A stretch of 64,000 nucleotides of DNA. Source: Prorocentrum cordatum. Lineage: Eukaryota > Sar > Dinophyceae > Prorocentrales > Prorocentraceae. The DNA lies in the NCBI GenBank assembly GCA_963575745.1, contig CAUYUJ010003603.1, forward strand, positions 519,632 through 583,631, written 5' to 3'. A program made the translations under genes and the position numbers. Position 1 is the first letter of the stretch. Every line of letters begins with the position of its first letter. Positions 52,986 to 63,670 of this stretch are shown in pieces. The notes under the pieces are model-generated. The model was not told where the DNA came from. It was given only the letters and a program-made list of their open reading frames with translations, and did no database searches.

Positions 52986-53920
52986 TCCAGCTGCGCTGCT
53001 TGAAGGAGAAGCTCGTAAACTTTCTGGTTTCTGGAAGGCCTCACAGGGGCTCCCTAAAGCGTGGATGCCCAACCGCGATTGCTGCCCGAGGGCTACCCCG
53101 AACGAGATCCGGTATTCTTCGAAGACTTTCAGCCGTCTCACTTCTCAAAGTTTAGATGGCTTTCATCCTCGGCATGCCGCTGCCCTCAGTGAGCAGGGGC
53201 TGGAGGTCCTGGCGGTGCTCTACGAGTGCGTGGAGAGGCTAGGCCTATTTCCACAACGGCACCTGTGGATGCTCTTGCCACTTCCGGAGAAGCCCACAGT
53301 GGGCTTGAGACCCAGACTGGTTTTGGGGTCGTTTGTCAGGATCTGGGAGAGGATGCGTCGTCCAATGGTCAACGAGTTCCTGGATCGGGTTTTTCGGCCC
53401 CCCTGGTCTTCCGGGGCTGGCCAGTCAGCTGAGGCGTCGGTTTGGCAACAAAGCGCGAGGGCCGAGGAGGCGTATTCAGAGGGACGGGTTACTGCAGGTT
53501 TTGTGTGGGATGGGATGAAATATTATTAGTCGTTTCACCTCACCTGTCTTCGGGATCGGGCATTCTACTGAAACATACCCATAGGCCTCGCCAAGACGTT
53601 GTTTAACCTGTGGAGAGGGCCGCGGATCCTACGACTCGGTGCGCACCACTGTCCCCTCATACTTTTGCAGAATGCTGCCTACCGGCTGGCGACATATTCA
53701 ATGATGTGTTCGTCAAGGTATATGCCATGTTTGAGTTCGATTTGTTCTCGATTGGGCTCGTACGCCGACGATGATACGATAATTGCGTATGGGGAGGAGG
53801 AGGTCGTCATCGAGGATCTTCGAAAAGCAGCAATTGACCCCAAACACTTATTTTCAGATTGGCTTGGCGTCCAGCTTGCTAAGGACAAAGCAGTGCCATG
53901 TGTTTCTACGGCCAAGCTGG
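52975..53920 (+). pseudogene. LINE C reverse transcriptase
   Basis: In one frame: ARKLSGFWKASQGLP, then SLDGFHPRHAAALSEQGLE (the L-D-G-x-x-P-R-H motif before the fingers), RHLWMLLPLPEKPTVGLRPR (the L-P-K-P-x-G-x-R-P motif), IWERMRRPMV, and motif A in AGFVWDGMKYY (Asp codon 53509-53511), then a TAG. A second frame from 53599 gives RLATYSMMC (motif B remnant) and SYADDDTIIAYG, motif C, with YADD at 53761-53772, then LGVQLAKDKA. Both the motif A and motif C aspartates are present, unlike in LINE A, but a stop and frameshift lie between them. Confidence 0.85.
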
Positions 53921-54510
53921 CAAAGAAGCCCTGTCGCCCGATTGCTCCGAGTTGCCCTTCAACAGCCACCAATGTGACCATTCGCGTGGAGTGGATCGTG
54001 CACCAGGTCAAGGGCTTCAGGCACGACGTGCTCGAGCCCGTCGGCGAGATCGTTTCCTTCAGATGCGAGTTCGAAAACGTGCATTGCAGAATATTCGAAA
54101 GAAGCTCCCTCGAGATAAAGGGCGCCTCAACCAGATATACGTTGCAGGCGTGCGTCCAGCTGCGTCTTTCGGGTCGATGGTCCTGGGAGCTCACGGAGCT
54201 TCGGCTGGTGCTGATGTCTGGGGTCACGCATGCGCATAGAGGAGCCTCGTTAACAGCTAAATTTGCTTCATAGGGTTCCGGCTTGGCGCCAGGCAGTTGC
54301 TCCAGCCTTACGGTGGGTTAACAGTCTCCGACAAAGCCTCGCGGATCCCAAGGGTAACCATTTCTCCTTCGGGACCATATTCGGATCTGGAGGGCGGTGT
54401 CTGCTACGTCTCTGGAGCTTGGGCCTCTAGTATGGAGCCGCTCTCGCGGACCTGTACATAAGATGCTCCTCTCCCTCCATCGCATCGGCTGGCGCGCTGA
54501 TAATCTTGCT
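53921..54510 (+). pseudogene. LINE C RT thumb/connection region
   Basis: Fragments in mixed frames (EWIVHQVKGFRHDV, then basic helices and GASTRYTLQACVQ) fill the place of the thumb between the palm and the zinc finger. Poorly conserved. Confidence 0.45.
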
Positions 54511-54911
54511 TTGTGGCGAGTCACCGTGACTTCGAAATCGACCTCATGTACACTTCCCAAGCCATGCTTGCCAAGGTTTTGGAGGTGGGGGCCCAGCGAG
54601 CCCTGGAGCGACGTCTTGCCTCGAACCTCCCAGAGTTCACAGGTGAGCGAGTCTGTGCTGATCCCCTCCGCAGCCTTTACAGGTCTTGCAAGACGAATGC
54701 GGGCAGAAGTAATGGCTGTCGGCATGTTTCTCTGGAGCGGACAGGGGATCGGCTTCGTGACTCGGGTTACTTGTACGGGGGGGGTCCGTTGTGTGGTTTA
54801 CAAGATTCCCTGATCCACAGGCAATGGTTCTGCGAGGCTGAAGAGGTCCGTCAGATTCGCATCGGATGCGTAGGTGACGAAGTTGTGCTTGAGGCCCGCA
54901 GTAAGGTCTAG
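54511..54911 (+). pseudogene. LINE C zinc-finger region
   Basis: A 132-codon frame ending with YLYGGGPLCGLQDSLIHRQW then FCEAEE. The D-x-x-x-H-R-x-x-x-C pattern matches the RT-associated zinc finger; the first Cys pair is reduced to one Cys (LCGL). It is followed by a stop and the RNase H frame. Confidence 0.6.
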
Positions 54912-54959
54912 ATGACCCCCTTTTTTTGGTCTCGCTTGATCATCGCCCAGCCAGATATC

Positions 54960-55560
54960 CCTCCCCCCTCCTGTGACCTCGGCCCCGTCCTCCAAGACGC
55001 GCATGGTGAGGCGATCCATCCTGAGCGATTCCTCGAATTAGCCCGTGGCTGCGAGATGGTAGTGGACGGTTCGGCTACCCAGCTCATCTTTCGGGAATGC
55101 AACAGAGCAGCCTATGCAGCCGTTGTCTTGGCTCCCGGGGTAGAGTACGTGATCCGTGCTCGCGTCCTTAGGGTTGTCCCTTTTCTGTGTCAGACCCTTC
55201 AGGCTGCCGAGCACCTGGGGCTAGCTACCTTGACTGCTCTTGTCGATATTCCAAGCGTGCCTCACAGCGATTGTCTCGGGGCCGTCCGACTACAGAATGC
55301 CAGCCTGAGGGAACAGCTCTGCCCTGGGCAAGTTCTGCGGGTTTGAGGCGAATGGCCATGGAACGTGATCCTAATCGTCTCCTCGGTCAGGCGCAGCACA
55401 CCCCAGCGCATTGGAGCGAAGAGATGATAGAGGCTTTGCCAGTTTTGGAGCGTCGGATGGCGCGGTGCAATCAGGATGCTGACCGGCTTGCCAAACATGC
55501 TCTCACTTTGCACCCGGGGGCGCCAGCTGAGACTTTAGAGGCCCTCGATGCCTTGATAAT
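54960..55560 (+). pseudogene. LINE C RNase H domain
   Basis: EMVVDGSAT (Asp codon 55065-55067) is the D-G-S motif that opens RNase H, followed by AAYAAVVLAPG. A frameshift near 55.3 kb leads to CNQDADRLAKHAL, equivalent to the G-N-x-x-A-D-x-L-A terminal motif. The domain lies after the zinc finger, as in LINE A. It would remove the RNA template strand during reverse transcription. Confidence 0.7.
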
Positions 55561-56197
55561 TCGAACCGAGGTGCTCGCAAACATGTTTTCCGCAGTGCTC
55601 TCCTGTTTCCCCAAACTCGACTTCTGCCGTGCGCCCGGAGGACTCCGACCCAGGTTGGTCAGAGACCCGAGCTGGCACGACTGGCAAAGTTTTGATCCTG
55701 GGGATGCGTGGAGGTGCAGCACATGTTTCAGTGAGTGTTATGGGGAGGATCGCCTTATGGTGGGCTGCAAGGGCCTCCCCACGGCCATTCAGAAGCTTCG
55801 CGGAGCGGAGTTGCGTGGCCACAGGCTCGTTATTTCCATTGTTCAGGACGAGGAATCGTTGCCTCTCGTATTGTGCATGAAGTGCGGAGCCTATTCCAGC
55901 AAGCGTTGTGTCCTCATCGCTGGGAATTGTCCTCCCGAGGCCCCCAAAAGCGGGAAGCAGACCCTGTTTCGAATTCGTCGGGGCTGGCATCCCCACTATT
56001 CGAGTGGAGTGGCGGTTGGGTCCACCCGCAGTCTTGCCGCCTCTGTCTTGCTCGAGGCTGCCGCTTCGCCCATTGCGATGGCAAGCTCCGCCTCCTCGCC
56101 CGCTCGCGCGAGCCTCACTTCGACTCCTGGAATGGAGGCCCTGGCCGAGCGGATCCGTCAACGCGAAGCGGCGGTTAAAGCAGCAGCAATCCCCTGA
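55561..56197 (+). pseudogene. LINE C terminal Cys domain
   Basis: Continues the RNase H frame. WRCSTCFSECYG gives C-x2-C-x3-C and VLCMKCGAYSSKRC with GNCP gives a second Cys cluster, followed by RIRRGWHPH and a basic coiled tail (EALAERIRQREAAVKAAA) to a stop at 56195-56197. LINE A ends with a related domain. The pattern of CG, later CP, then R-x-R-x-G-x-H-P is one I associate with dinoflagellate LINEs; its role is unknown. Confidence 0.65.
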
Positions 56198-56278
56198 CAT
56201 AGGCGCAACAGGCGCCGGGGGACAAGACAATTTCGCTACCAGCCGTGCTGATTCCGTTTGTGCGGAATCTCGCCGGTC

Positions 56279-56320
56279 GCCTCTTCCTCCTCCTCCTCCT
56301 CCTCCTCCTCTTCTTCCCCC
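56279..56320 (+). repeat. (CTC)n microsatellite
   Basis: Short CTC run between the end of LINE C and the next LINE fragment. Confidence 0.95.
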
Positions 56321-56323
56321 TCC

Positions 56324-57246
56324 CCTCGGACATCCTCGCCCTCGACACGTGGTTCCCAACCTCTGCAGTACGGTCGATGCGCGCCCTCGCGGCGGGAGCA
56401 CTGTGGCGCACAGCGGAGTACACCGTCCCCTCGTGGGGCACGGCGCTGCAGCGGCTGGAAGCGGTGGCTGCCCGTCAGGTTGGTCTTCCACGACTCGCCG
56501 CGGGACAGTGGTCCCCCACGTTTTGGACCATGGGCACGGCAATCGCACAGTGACTCCAAGCTGCCTCACAGGACAGGCCGCTCGGCAGCAAGGGCACCAC
56601 ACTATCCATGTACAAGGCGGCCGCCGCGAGGGCACGGCGCGACGCGAGGCTGTCCGAGGCAGCTGGCGCGCGCCCCCACCCTCAACGGACGTTTGTTCGT
56701 AATTTCCAAGCAGAGTGCTACCCCGACACCTTCGAGCACACACTGCGGAAGCGACTTGCGGAGTGGATCGGCACGGCATGCATCCCGAACGACCTTCGGG
56801 ATCGATGGCGTGGTCTTCGGGAGTTTCTCACCAAGCAGTCGCTGGTCTGGCGATGGGTCGTTTTACGGACGCTAGCAGGCGGGTGGCACACGAGCTGCCG
56901 AATGCATGTCTTGCCCACGCGCCACGCTTGCTTCTTCGGTTGCGGCGAAGGCCTCGACGAGATCAGCCACTACCTCCGTTGTCGTCACGCCCTTATGTGG
57001 GTCACGGAGCCGCCCAAGTTTGCGCACAGGGAGGTGTTACATCGACTTGGGCTCGGCGCTCGTGAAGACTATCCGGAGGAGGCTGCCCACGAGTTTTCGC
57101 GCCAGACCACGGTGCGCAACCTCGTTCTGCTCTACTACCTTTACTTGGAGGTCAAACTTGCCACAACTTCTACGACACCCCCTTCATATTCCATGCACAA
57201 GACCTGCCACAGGGCCGCCCTGGACAAGCTTAACCACCACTTCTGA
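56324..57246 (+). pseudogene. 3' part of another LINE (fragment E)
   Basis: One frame with a single stop (TGA 56551-56553). The first half (AVRSMRALAAGALWRTAEYT) resembles an RT thumb. After the stop comes KRLAEWIGTACIPNDLRDRW, then ARHACFFGCGEGLDEISHY and LRC, a C-x3-C ... H-x3-C RT-associated zinc finger. A Leu-rich tail follows, ending at a normal stop, 57244-57246. There is no RNase H or terminal Cys domain, so it belongs to a different LINE group, perhaps that of LINE B. It is the best-preserved stretch of LINE coding in the window. Confidence 0.7.
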
Positions 57247-57807
57247 GCCTGGCCCCGCCCGCCGGCCGAGCCAGACGAACCGCATGGTGGCACTGGCGCT
57301 CTTCCTCCCCCTCCCCCTCCTCCACCTCTCCTGCTCATCCTTGTCATCCTCCTCCGCCCTCTGACACCGCCAGAGGCCCCAACCACGCCCCCAAAAGCCA
57401 AAAGTCCACGCCTCCGTCCCTCCCAATCTCCCACGCCGCGTTGTCCTGCTGACCCGCTGTCCCAGTGATCGCGGGAATGTCATCCCGACGTAGTTGTTTG
57501 CGGCGCCCGAGACGGGCGCACAAGGGCGGACGGGAGCGACAAGTTGGCGGGACAACCGAGAGCAACAAGAGAGAGCAGACGGATGGCGAGCCAGCAGGAG
57601 AGAAGACGGACATGCCTTCCCAATCATCGTGCCCCTCTCCTTCCCCGCCCCGCACACATCAGACGTCGTGATCAAATCGCAGCGTGTCGAACAACTACCC
57701 TGGGCGCCTAGGCCCGAAACGCTTCACCAGATGCTTTCGGATGCGTCCATAGGCCCCCCAAAAGGGGCCGATCACACATCCCAAAACCTCGGTCCTCATC
57801 CTGAACG
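57247..57807. other. No recognised gene
   Basis: CTC-rich at 57300-57360; otherwise unique. Frames on both strands, none with a domain. Confidence 0.4.
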
Positions 57808-58020
57808 GGGTTCTTCCTCTTCCTCCTCCTCCCCCTCCTCCCCCTCCTCATCATCATCCTCCTCGTGTTCCTCGTCATCCTCCTCCTTCCCCTCCTCGTC
57901 CTCCTCTTCCTCCTCCTCCTCCTCCTCCTCCTCCTCTTCCTCCTCCCCTTCCTGCTCCTCATCACTATCATCCTCCTATTCCTCATCTTCCTCCTCCTCC
58001 TCCTCCCCCTCCTCCATTCC
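57808..58020 (+). repeat. Polypyrimidine CTC/TCC tract
   Basis: About 0.2 kb of CTC, TCC and occasional TCA triplets. Confidence 0.95.
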
Positions 58021-58417
58021 CCATCAGCCGAGAGGTGGCCGCGGCACACGTCGCGGACACGGACCTGTGCGAGGCGACCTGGACCGTCTTCGCCGGTCGC
58101 GTCACTGTGTTGCTGGCGTCGCTCTTCTGGCTCGTCCATTCCCTCCAGGCAGCCCCACGCCAGGGGAAGAGGAAGTGGCGGGCGCCCCTCCCTCCCTCCC
58201 GCCTCTAGCACCGGCGTTTCGGGACGACGCGTCCCCGTCGTTTTCGTCACCGAGATTATTTTTGTATTTATCTCAGGGTTCTGTCTTGGCGCTCGTGCCG
58301 AATGCCCTCAGTCAGGCGCTGTGCACTGTCTGGGGTCCAGCTCCAGTGTCCCTGACCAGCCCAAGGCTGAATCAGATGCACAATCCAAAGCAAATCCTCC
58401 CTCCATCCCTCTCCCTC

Positions 58418-58439
58418 TCCGTAGCCATGCTGGCTCAGT
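58418..58439 (+). other. Possible fourth spliced-leader relic
   Basis: TCCGTAGCCATGCTGGCTCA matches the SL at 18 of 22 positions (first 11 exact). It follows a pyrimidine tract (CCTCCCTCCATCCCTCTCCC). It is less certain than the other three because four of the last 11 positions differ and no LINE domain follows. Confidence 0.55.
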
Positions 58440-59101
58440 TGGGCCCCGCTCGGGGTCCAGAGGGGGTGCGAGCCCCGTGGTCACCCGCTCGGGCTGCGCC
58501 GCACCGTCGGAGCGCGCTCGGTCGGCGCGGGCGCGCTGCCCGGTGGTGGCCATCGCATCGCGGCCGCCACGACCACTGCGATCTCGCTGCCCAGCGCGGC
58601 CGCAACTCACCGCCGCGCCCACCGCCGCCGACGCCGCCGGCCGCCGCGGCCGCGACGCGATGGCAGACAGGGGCGCGCTGCCTGGTGCCGCTGCGGCGCG
58701 GCGTGCTGAGCGCCAGGGCCGCCCGTGCGGGGCGTGCTGCGGTCGGGAGCTCTTGGTCCTGTCTTGGAGCATCGGGCACCCGGCTCAACTGGCGCGGCGA
58801 CGGCTGCGAGCGCGGCACTGCCGAGTCGGGCGTCGGCCGTTGGAGGCCCAGCGGTCGCCGCGCGACCGCGCGCAGGTGTCGCTCGAGGGCGTCGGCCTGG
58901 AGTGCTACGCCCAGCGGCCTTCGCCGCAGGAAGCCCAGCACGGGGAACACATCGAGGAGGGCGACCGGGGCTGACGCTGCAGCGCTGGAGGCGATGACGG
59001 CAGAGAGCGTCGACGCGGTGTGTGTTACGCTGGGCGGCCAGCGCCGTTGGAGACCCAGCCCGAGCAGCGCTTCGTTGGGGACGGCGACGTGGGCGACGTG
59101 A
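58427..59101 (+). CDS. Uncertain ORF beginning inside the SL-like site
   Basis: The ATG at 58427 lies within the SL-like sequence and opens a 225-codon frame of Ala/Arg/Gly/Pro-rich protein with no recognised domain. A second plus frame (to 58974) and two minus frames (58435-59541, 58607-59734) are open over the same GC-rich DNA, so coding cannot be decided from sequence. It could be a retroposed gene copy, a LINE ORF1 leader or nothing. Confidence 0.2.
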   Translation: MLAQLGPARGPEGVRAPWSPARAAPHRRSALGRRGRAARWWPSHRGRHDHCDLAAQRGRNSPPRPPPPTPPAAAAATRWQTGARCLVPLRRGVLSARAARAGRAAVGSSWSCLGASGTRLNWRGDGCERGTAESGVGRWRPSGRRATARRCRSRASAWSATPSGLRRRKPSTGNTSRRATGADAAALEAMTAESVDAVCVTLGGQRRWRPSPSSASLGTATWAT

Positions 59102-60174
59102 TGCGGGAGGTGGTCTGCGGTGGGTCCGCGGACGCCGCAGGTCAACGGCGTGCAATGAGGGGGCCCACGGGAAGGCCTCGGTTGACGACGGGGCCGCCAG
59201 TATGGATGCGCCGCTGATGAAGGCGCGCCGTGGCAGGGCCGCGAAGGCCTCAGACGCGGATAAGCGAGGTGCTGGCGGAGGACATGGCCGTGGCGGCCGC
59301 CGAACGCCAGCAGCAGGCCTATCCGGAGTTCGGGGGGACACGACCGACGGCGGCGAGGTGCAGAAGGTCCCGATGCAGGGGGGCCCCCTGGAGGTGCACG
59401 TCTTCGAGGGCGCTGCGCGGGCTCGTGTGAGTGCGACGGCCGAGGTGGAGAGCGCGAGTGCCTGGCCGCGCAGGACAGAGGCGCAGATCGGGGAGGGAGT
59501 GGCGAAGATGAGTCGGGTGAGAGTGCGAGCGAGGACACCATGGTGAACGCGAACAGAATAGTCGGGAGGTCCAGCGTCGGTCAGGTCCGACAATGGCCCC
59601 CCGCTGACATGGACGGTGGAGTGGACGCCCGTCGGGTGCTCCCCCTGTTTCTCCTGCTGCTCCTCTTCTCCTCTTCCTCGGTTGAGTGAGAGCCGAAGAG
59701 TACCTTCAGGAAGGCTGCGGCATTTCTCGGGCACAGGTTGTTGAAGCCACGGTCCTAGCCTTCCGCATCGATCACAAAGCGAACGATAATGTGCCGATCG
59801 CCTACTCGACTAAGCTGCTCGATTCTCTGGCGCTGCACGTTTGGCGCCTCGCGCCCACTGTGGTGAGCAGGAGCCCGCCCTCAGGCTACGTCGACTCCTG
59901 GTCGGCCTCCCATGTCCAACGGCCCCCCTTTCCAACTGCGCAGCACAAGGGTGGCCAGATCCTGCAACTGTCAGTTGTGGGTCAAGGCCCTCTGAGACAC
60001 CCCAGTCGGCAGGTAGAAAATAAGTCAGCGCAGTGGGAAGGGATGGGTGGGAATGGTGTGACGCCCGATGTGGCGCGAGCGCACGCATCCAAATTAGCCC
60101 GGCGAAGAACTCAACCCGGTCTAAGCCAAGGGCGGCTACAAGCATGATCGTTGAATATATACACAAGAACACAG
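59102..60174. other. No recognised gene
   Basis: GC-rich to about 59680, then more balanced. The frame 59686-60147 is open but has no domain and starts without clear context. Confidence 0.4.
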
Positions 60175-60945
60175 TTACCCCACGAAACGCGTGAGGGGAG
60201 TGCCAAAAATGGGGCAGAGCGCCATGCGGACCCAGCCACTGGGGCCTTCGGTAGCGCTCCCTGTGCGGCCGCGAAACGTGTGAGGGGTGTGCTGACATGG
60301 GGCGCTCCCCATGGGGACACGCAACGTGTGAGGGGTGCGCCGACACGGGGCGAGACACCATGCGGACCCTTCCACTGGAGCCTTCTGATCAGTTCCAAGT
60401 AGGGCCATGAAACGTGTGATTGCTGTGCCAGACTGGTGCCAGGCACCGCGTGGACCTTGTCACTCGGGCCTTCGGAGGAGCTCCCTGCGGGGCCACGAAA
60501 CGTGTGAGGGGTGCGCTGGAATGGGGCGAGTCACCATGCAGACCCTGCCACTTTGACATTCGTGGAGCTCCTTATGGGGCCATGAAGCCTGCGGGGAATG
60601 CGCCGAAATGTAACGGGGTGGCGCTATACGACCACAGCCATTGGGGCCTTTGGTGCAGCTACCTATTGGGCCACGATACATGGGAGGGGCTTGCCAGAAC
60701 AGACCCGAGTCACACTGCCACTGCGGACGCAGCCACTAGGGCTTTCGATGGAGCTCCATATGGGGCCACGAAGCGTGCGCGGGCTGCGCCAGGATGAGCC
60801 CCAGTCACCATGCGGGAGCCGCGAAACGTGCGAAGGGTGTGCCAGAATGGACCCGAGTCACCATGCGGACGCAGCCATTAGGGCCTCCGGTGAAGCCCAG
60901 CATGAGGCCACGAAACGTGTGGGGGGGGGGCGTGCCAGAACGACC
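60175..60945 (+). repeat. Satellite S, diverged block 3
   Basis: About eight units of GGCCTTCGGNNGAGCTCC ... GGCCACGAAACGTGTGAGG with spacers differing between units (GTCACCATGCGGAC). The same orientation as blocks 1 and 2, but the most diverged. Confidence 0.8.
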
Positions 60946-61624
60946 ACGCGCAAGGCTGAGACAACGAGGGAAGAGAATGAAGATTGGGGGCTTCGGTGAA
61001 GATGTTTATAGTATTCGAGGTGTGTGAGGGGTAGGCCGAGGGAGAAGGGAAGAGGAAGAAGACAGGAGGAGAAGAAGGAGGGGAGGAGCAGGAGGAGGAG
61101 GAGGAAGAGGAGGAGGAAGTGGAGGGAGGAGGAGGAGGGAGGAGGAGGAGGAGGAAGAGGAAAGAAGGAGGGGACCCCCAGCCGCTTGGGCCCCCAGACT
61201 GCCGAAATAAATCCACGGAAGAGAAAATCAAAAAAGGCTTGACGATTTTTGTTCTAACTCGGCATCCGGGGAGGGGAGGGGACCGCACTCCGACCCCAGG
61301 CGACGGACGTCCAGGGCAACACAGCTTGTCCAGGCCCCCCGCCGGACAGCACAGCCTGTCCAGGCCCTGCGTGGCGGCACCAAGGATCTTTCTCCCCCTT
61401 CCTCGTCCTCCTCTCCTCTGGTGCGGCGAACAGAAGGAGAAGCGTCGCGAAAAGAGCACGACGCCGGATGTCTGCAACGCCCCCCCCTTCAGCGGCACGG
61501 CGCCACGGCGCCGTCATGCGCCCTCCAAGTTGGCAGACTCGGCCGGCAGGTCGTGGGTGGCACGGCGCCGTCATGCGCCCTCCAAGTTGCCCGAAATGCG
61601 AAGTGGGGCAGGGCAGGCACGCCG
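60946..61624. other. GGA tract, 57-bp duplication, no recognised gene
   Basis: GGA/GGAAG run at about 61060-61170. CACGGCGCCGTCATGCGCCC with its flank occurs at 61504 and 61561 (57-bp tandem duplication). CTTGTCCAGGCCC/CCTGTCCAGGCCC recurs near 61325 and 61350. Confidence 0.55.
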
Positions 61625-61985
61625 TTGATCTCCAGCTCCTGCTCCTGCTGCTGCTCCTCCTCCTCCACCTCCACCTCCTCCTCCTCCTCCCTCTCCTCCT
61701 CCTCCTCCTCCTGCTCCTCCTCCTCCTCTCCTCCTCCTCCTCCTCCTCCTCCTCCTCCTCCTCCTCCTATTCCTATTCCTCTCCTCCTCCTCCTCCTCTC
61801 CTCCTCCTCCTCCTTCCTCCTCCTCTCTCCCCTCCTCCTCCTTCCTCCTCCTCCTCCTCCTCCTCCCTCCTCCTCCCCCCCCCCTCCTGCCCTCCCCTCC
61901 TCCTCCTCCTCCTCCTCCTCCTCCTCCTCCTCCTCCTCCTCCTCCCCCTCCTTTTCCTCCTCCTCCTCCTCCTCCTCCCCCTAGG
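61625..61985 (+). repeat. Polypyrimidine CCT/CTC tract
   Basis: About 0.36 kb of CTC/CCT triplets with short C-runs. Confidence 0.95.
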
Positions 61986-62430
61986 TGTTGAGGGGGCGGG
62001 CCTGGGGCGGGCCCTGTTTTCTTCTGAACCCCAGCCCTCTTGCCCTGCCCAGGGCGAGGGTGAAACCACGAGCGGCTCGGCGCGCCGCGATAGGTCCGCC
62101 TCCCCTGCTTGGCACAGGCGGCTGCGGCGGCGCAGGGCTGAAGCGCGAAGGTTCCTCCGCGGCGAGTCCGCGAGGGCCTTTCTCCGTGGGCATCACGGCG
62201 AATCAGTCTCAGGTATGGCAGAGCAGCAGCAGGGCAGAGGTCGCTCCTCCTCCTCTCGCCAGCCGCCCCCTGCGAACATGTGGAGGTGCGAGCACGCATA
62301 TTGTCGATGCAGTAAGAACTTACTACGTAGCACCCCGAAATTGCGGATAAGAGTGAGGGGGCGGGCGCGGGCGACGCGGGCGTCGAGCCGGCGGACCTCG
62401 TGGCCCTCACCTTCCTTGTCGATGGCGCCC
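61986..62430. other. No recognised gene
   Basis: Unique GC-rich DNA between two pyrimidine tracts. Frames across it are joined to Ser/Leu/Pro repeats on either side and have no domain. Confidence 0.4.
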
Positions 62431-62855
62431 TCCTCCTCCTCCTCCTCCTCCTCCTCCTCCTCCTCCTCCTCCTCCTCCTCCTCCTCCTGCTCCTCCTCCT
62501 CCTCCTCCTCCTCCTCCTCCTCCTCCTCCTCCTCGTCCGCGTCATCGTCCTCATCGTCGTCGTCGTCGTCCACCTCCTCCCCCTCTTCCTCCTCTCCTCC
62601 TCCTCCTCCTCCTCCTCCTCCCTCCTCCTCCTCTCCTCCTCCTCCTTCCTCCTCCGCCTCCTCCTCCTCCTCCTCCTCCTCCTCCCTCCTCCTCTCCTCC
62701 CCCATCCCGATCCTCCCCCCGCCTCCTTTCCGTCGTCGTCCTCCCCTCCTCCTCCTCCCCCTCCCCCTCCTCCTCCCTCCTTTCTCGTCGTCCCCCTCAG
62801 TCCCCCCCTTCTTTTCCTCAGCGCCCTCGTCGTCGGCCTCCTCTTCGTCCTCGTA

Positions 62856-62905
<50 letters not shown>

Positions 62906-62960
62906 TGTCTGCCTCCTCCTGCTCCTCGCCCTGCTCCTCCTCCCCTCCTCCGCGGAGCGC
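62431..62960 (+). repeat. CTC/TCC and TCG triplet tract
   Basis: CTC repeats (62431-62535, 62590-62700) and a (TCG)n run (about 62850-62905). The 721-codon minus frame and 539-codon plus frame over this area are translations of these triplets. Confidence 0.95.
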
Positions 62961-63024
62961 GCGCGCGCATTGGGGGGACGGGTCGCGGGCTTGTTCAGAG
63001 AACGCAGTCTGGATCGGGATCGCG

Positions 63025-63298
63025 GGCTCTCCACCTCCACCTGGAAGGAATTCCAAAGCAGCCCGCCGCAGGCGCCGAAAGTTTTGATTTGTACACTGAA
63101 CGCGGTTTGGGTCGCGGGTGGGCCGCAGGTTCTCCACTTGGAACGAATGCAAAAGAAGCCCGCCGCAGGCGCCGAACGTTTCGGGTGGGTCGCGGTGGGT
63201 CGCGGGTGTGTCGCGGGATCGGTTTGGGTCGCGGGTGGGTCGCAGGTTCTCCACCTGGAACGAATGCAAAAGAATCCCGCCACAGGCGCCGAAAATTT
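63025..63298 (+). repeat. ~105-115-bp tandem repeat, three copies
   Basis: TTCTCCACCTGGAACGAATG and GCCCGCCGCAGGCGCCGAA recur from 63025, 63131 and 63246, separated by GGGTCGCGGGTGG words that grow into the next array. Confidence 0.9.
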
Positions 63299-63542
63299 TG
63301 GGTGGGTCGCGGGGTGGGTCGCGGGTGGGTCGCGGTGGGTCGCGGGTGCGGGTGGGTCGCGGGTGGGTCGCGGGGTGGGTGGGTCGCGGGTGGGTCGCGG
63401 GTGGGTCGCGGGTGGGTCGCGGGTGGGTCGCGGGTGGGTCGCGGGGTGGGTCGCGGGCGGGTCGCGGGGTGGGTCGCGGGTGGGTCGCGGGTGGGTCGCG
63501 GGGTGGGTCGCGGGTGGGTCGCGGGGCGGGTCGCGGGTGGGA
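63299..63542 (+). repeat. GGGTGGGTCGC minisatellite
   Basis: GGTGGGTCGCGG units of 10-12 nt, about 20 copies. Confidence 0.95.
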
Positions 63543-63625
63543 CGACGACAACAGCAAACAACAAACAACAAATAACCAACATCCACAACAACAACAACAG
63601 CAATAACAACAAGAACAACGATAAT
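63543..63625 (+). repeat. (AAC)n microsatellite
   Basis: AACAAC/CAACAG repeats. In the frame that continues downstream it would translate as an Asn-rich run. Confidence 0.85.
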
Positions 63626-63670
63626 CCACATCGTGGAATTCCATGTCAGCCACGCGCCCAGGGACAGTGG

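Larger units (their letters stand above)
48913..56200 (+). mobile_element. LINE C: non-LTR retrotransposon with a GAT-repeat insert
   Basis: From the SL relic: ORF1, endonuclease N-part, 1.3 kb of GAT and GATCGATAGTGA repeats, endonuclease C-part, linker, RT with YADD, thumb, zinc finger, RNase H with DGS, and terminal Cys domain. The same plan as LINE A, better preserved, but with several stops and frameshifts. Confidence 0.9.

Noticed and set aside
58435-59734. Two minus-strand frames of ~370 codons
   Set aside because: They overlap each other and plus frames in very GC-rich DNA and encode Arg/Pro/Ala/Ser-rich sequence with no domain.
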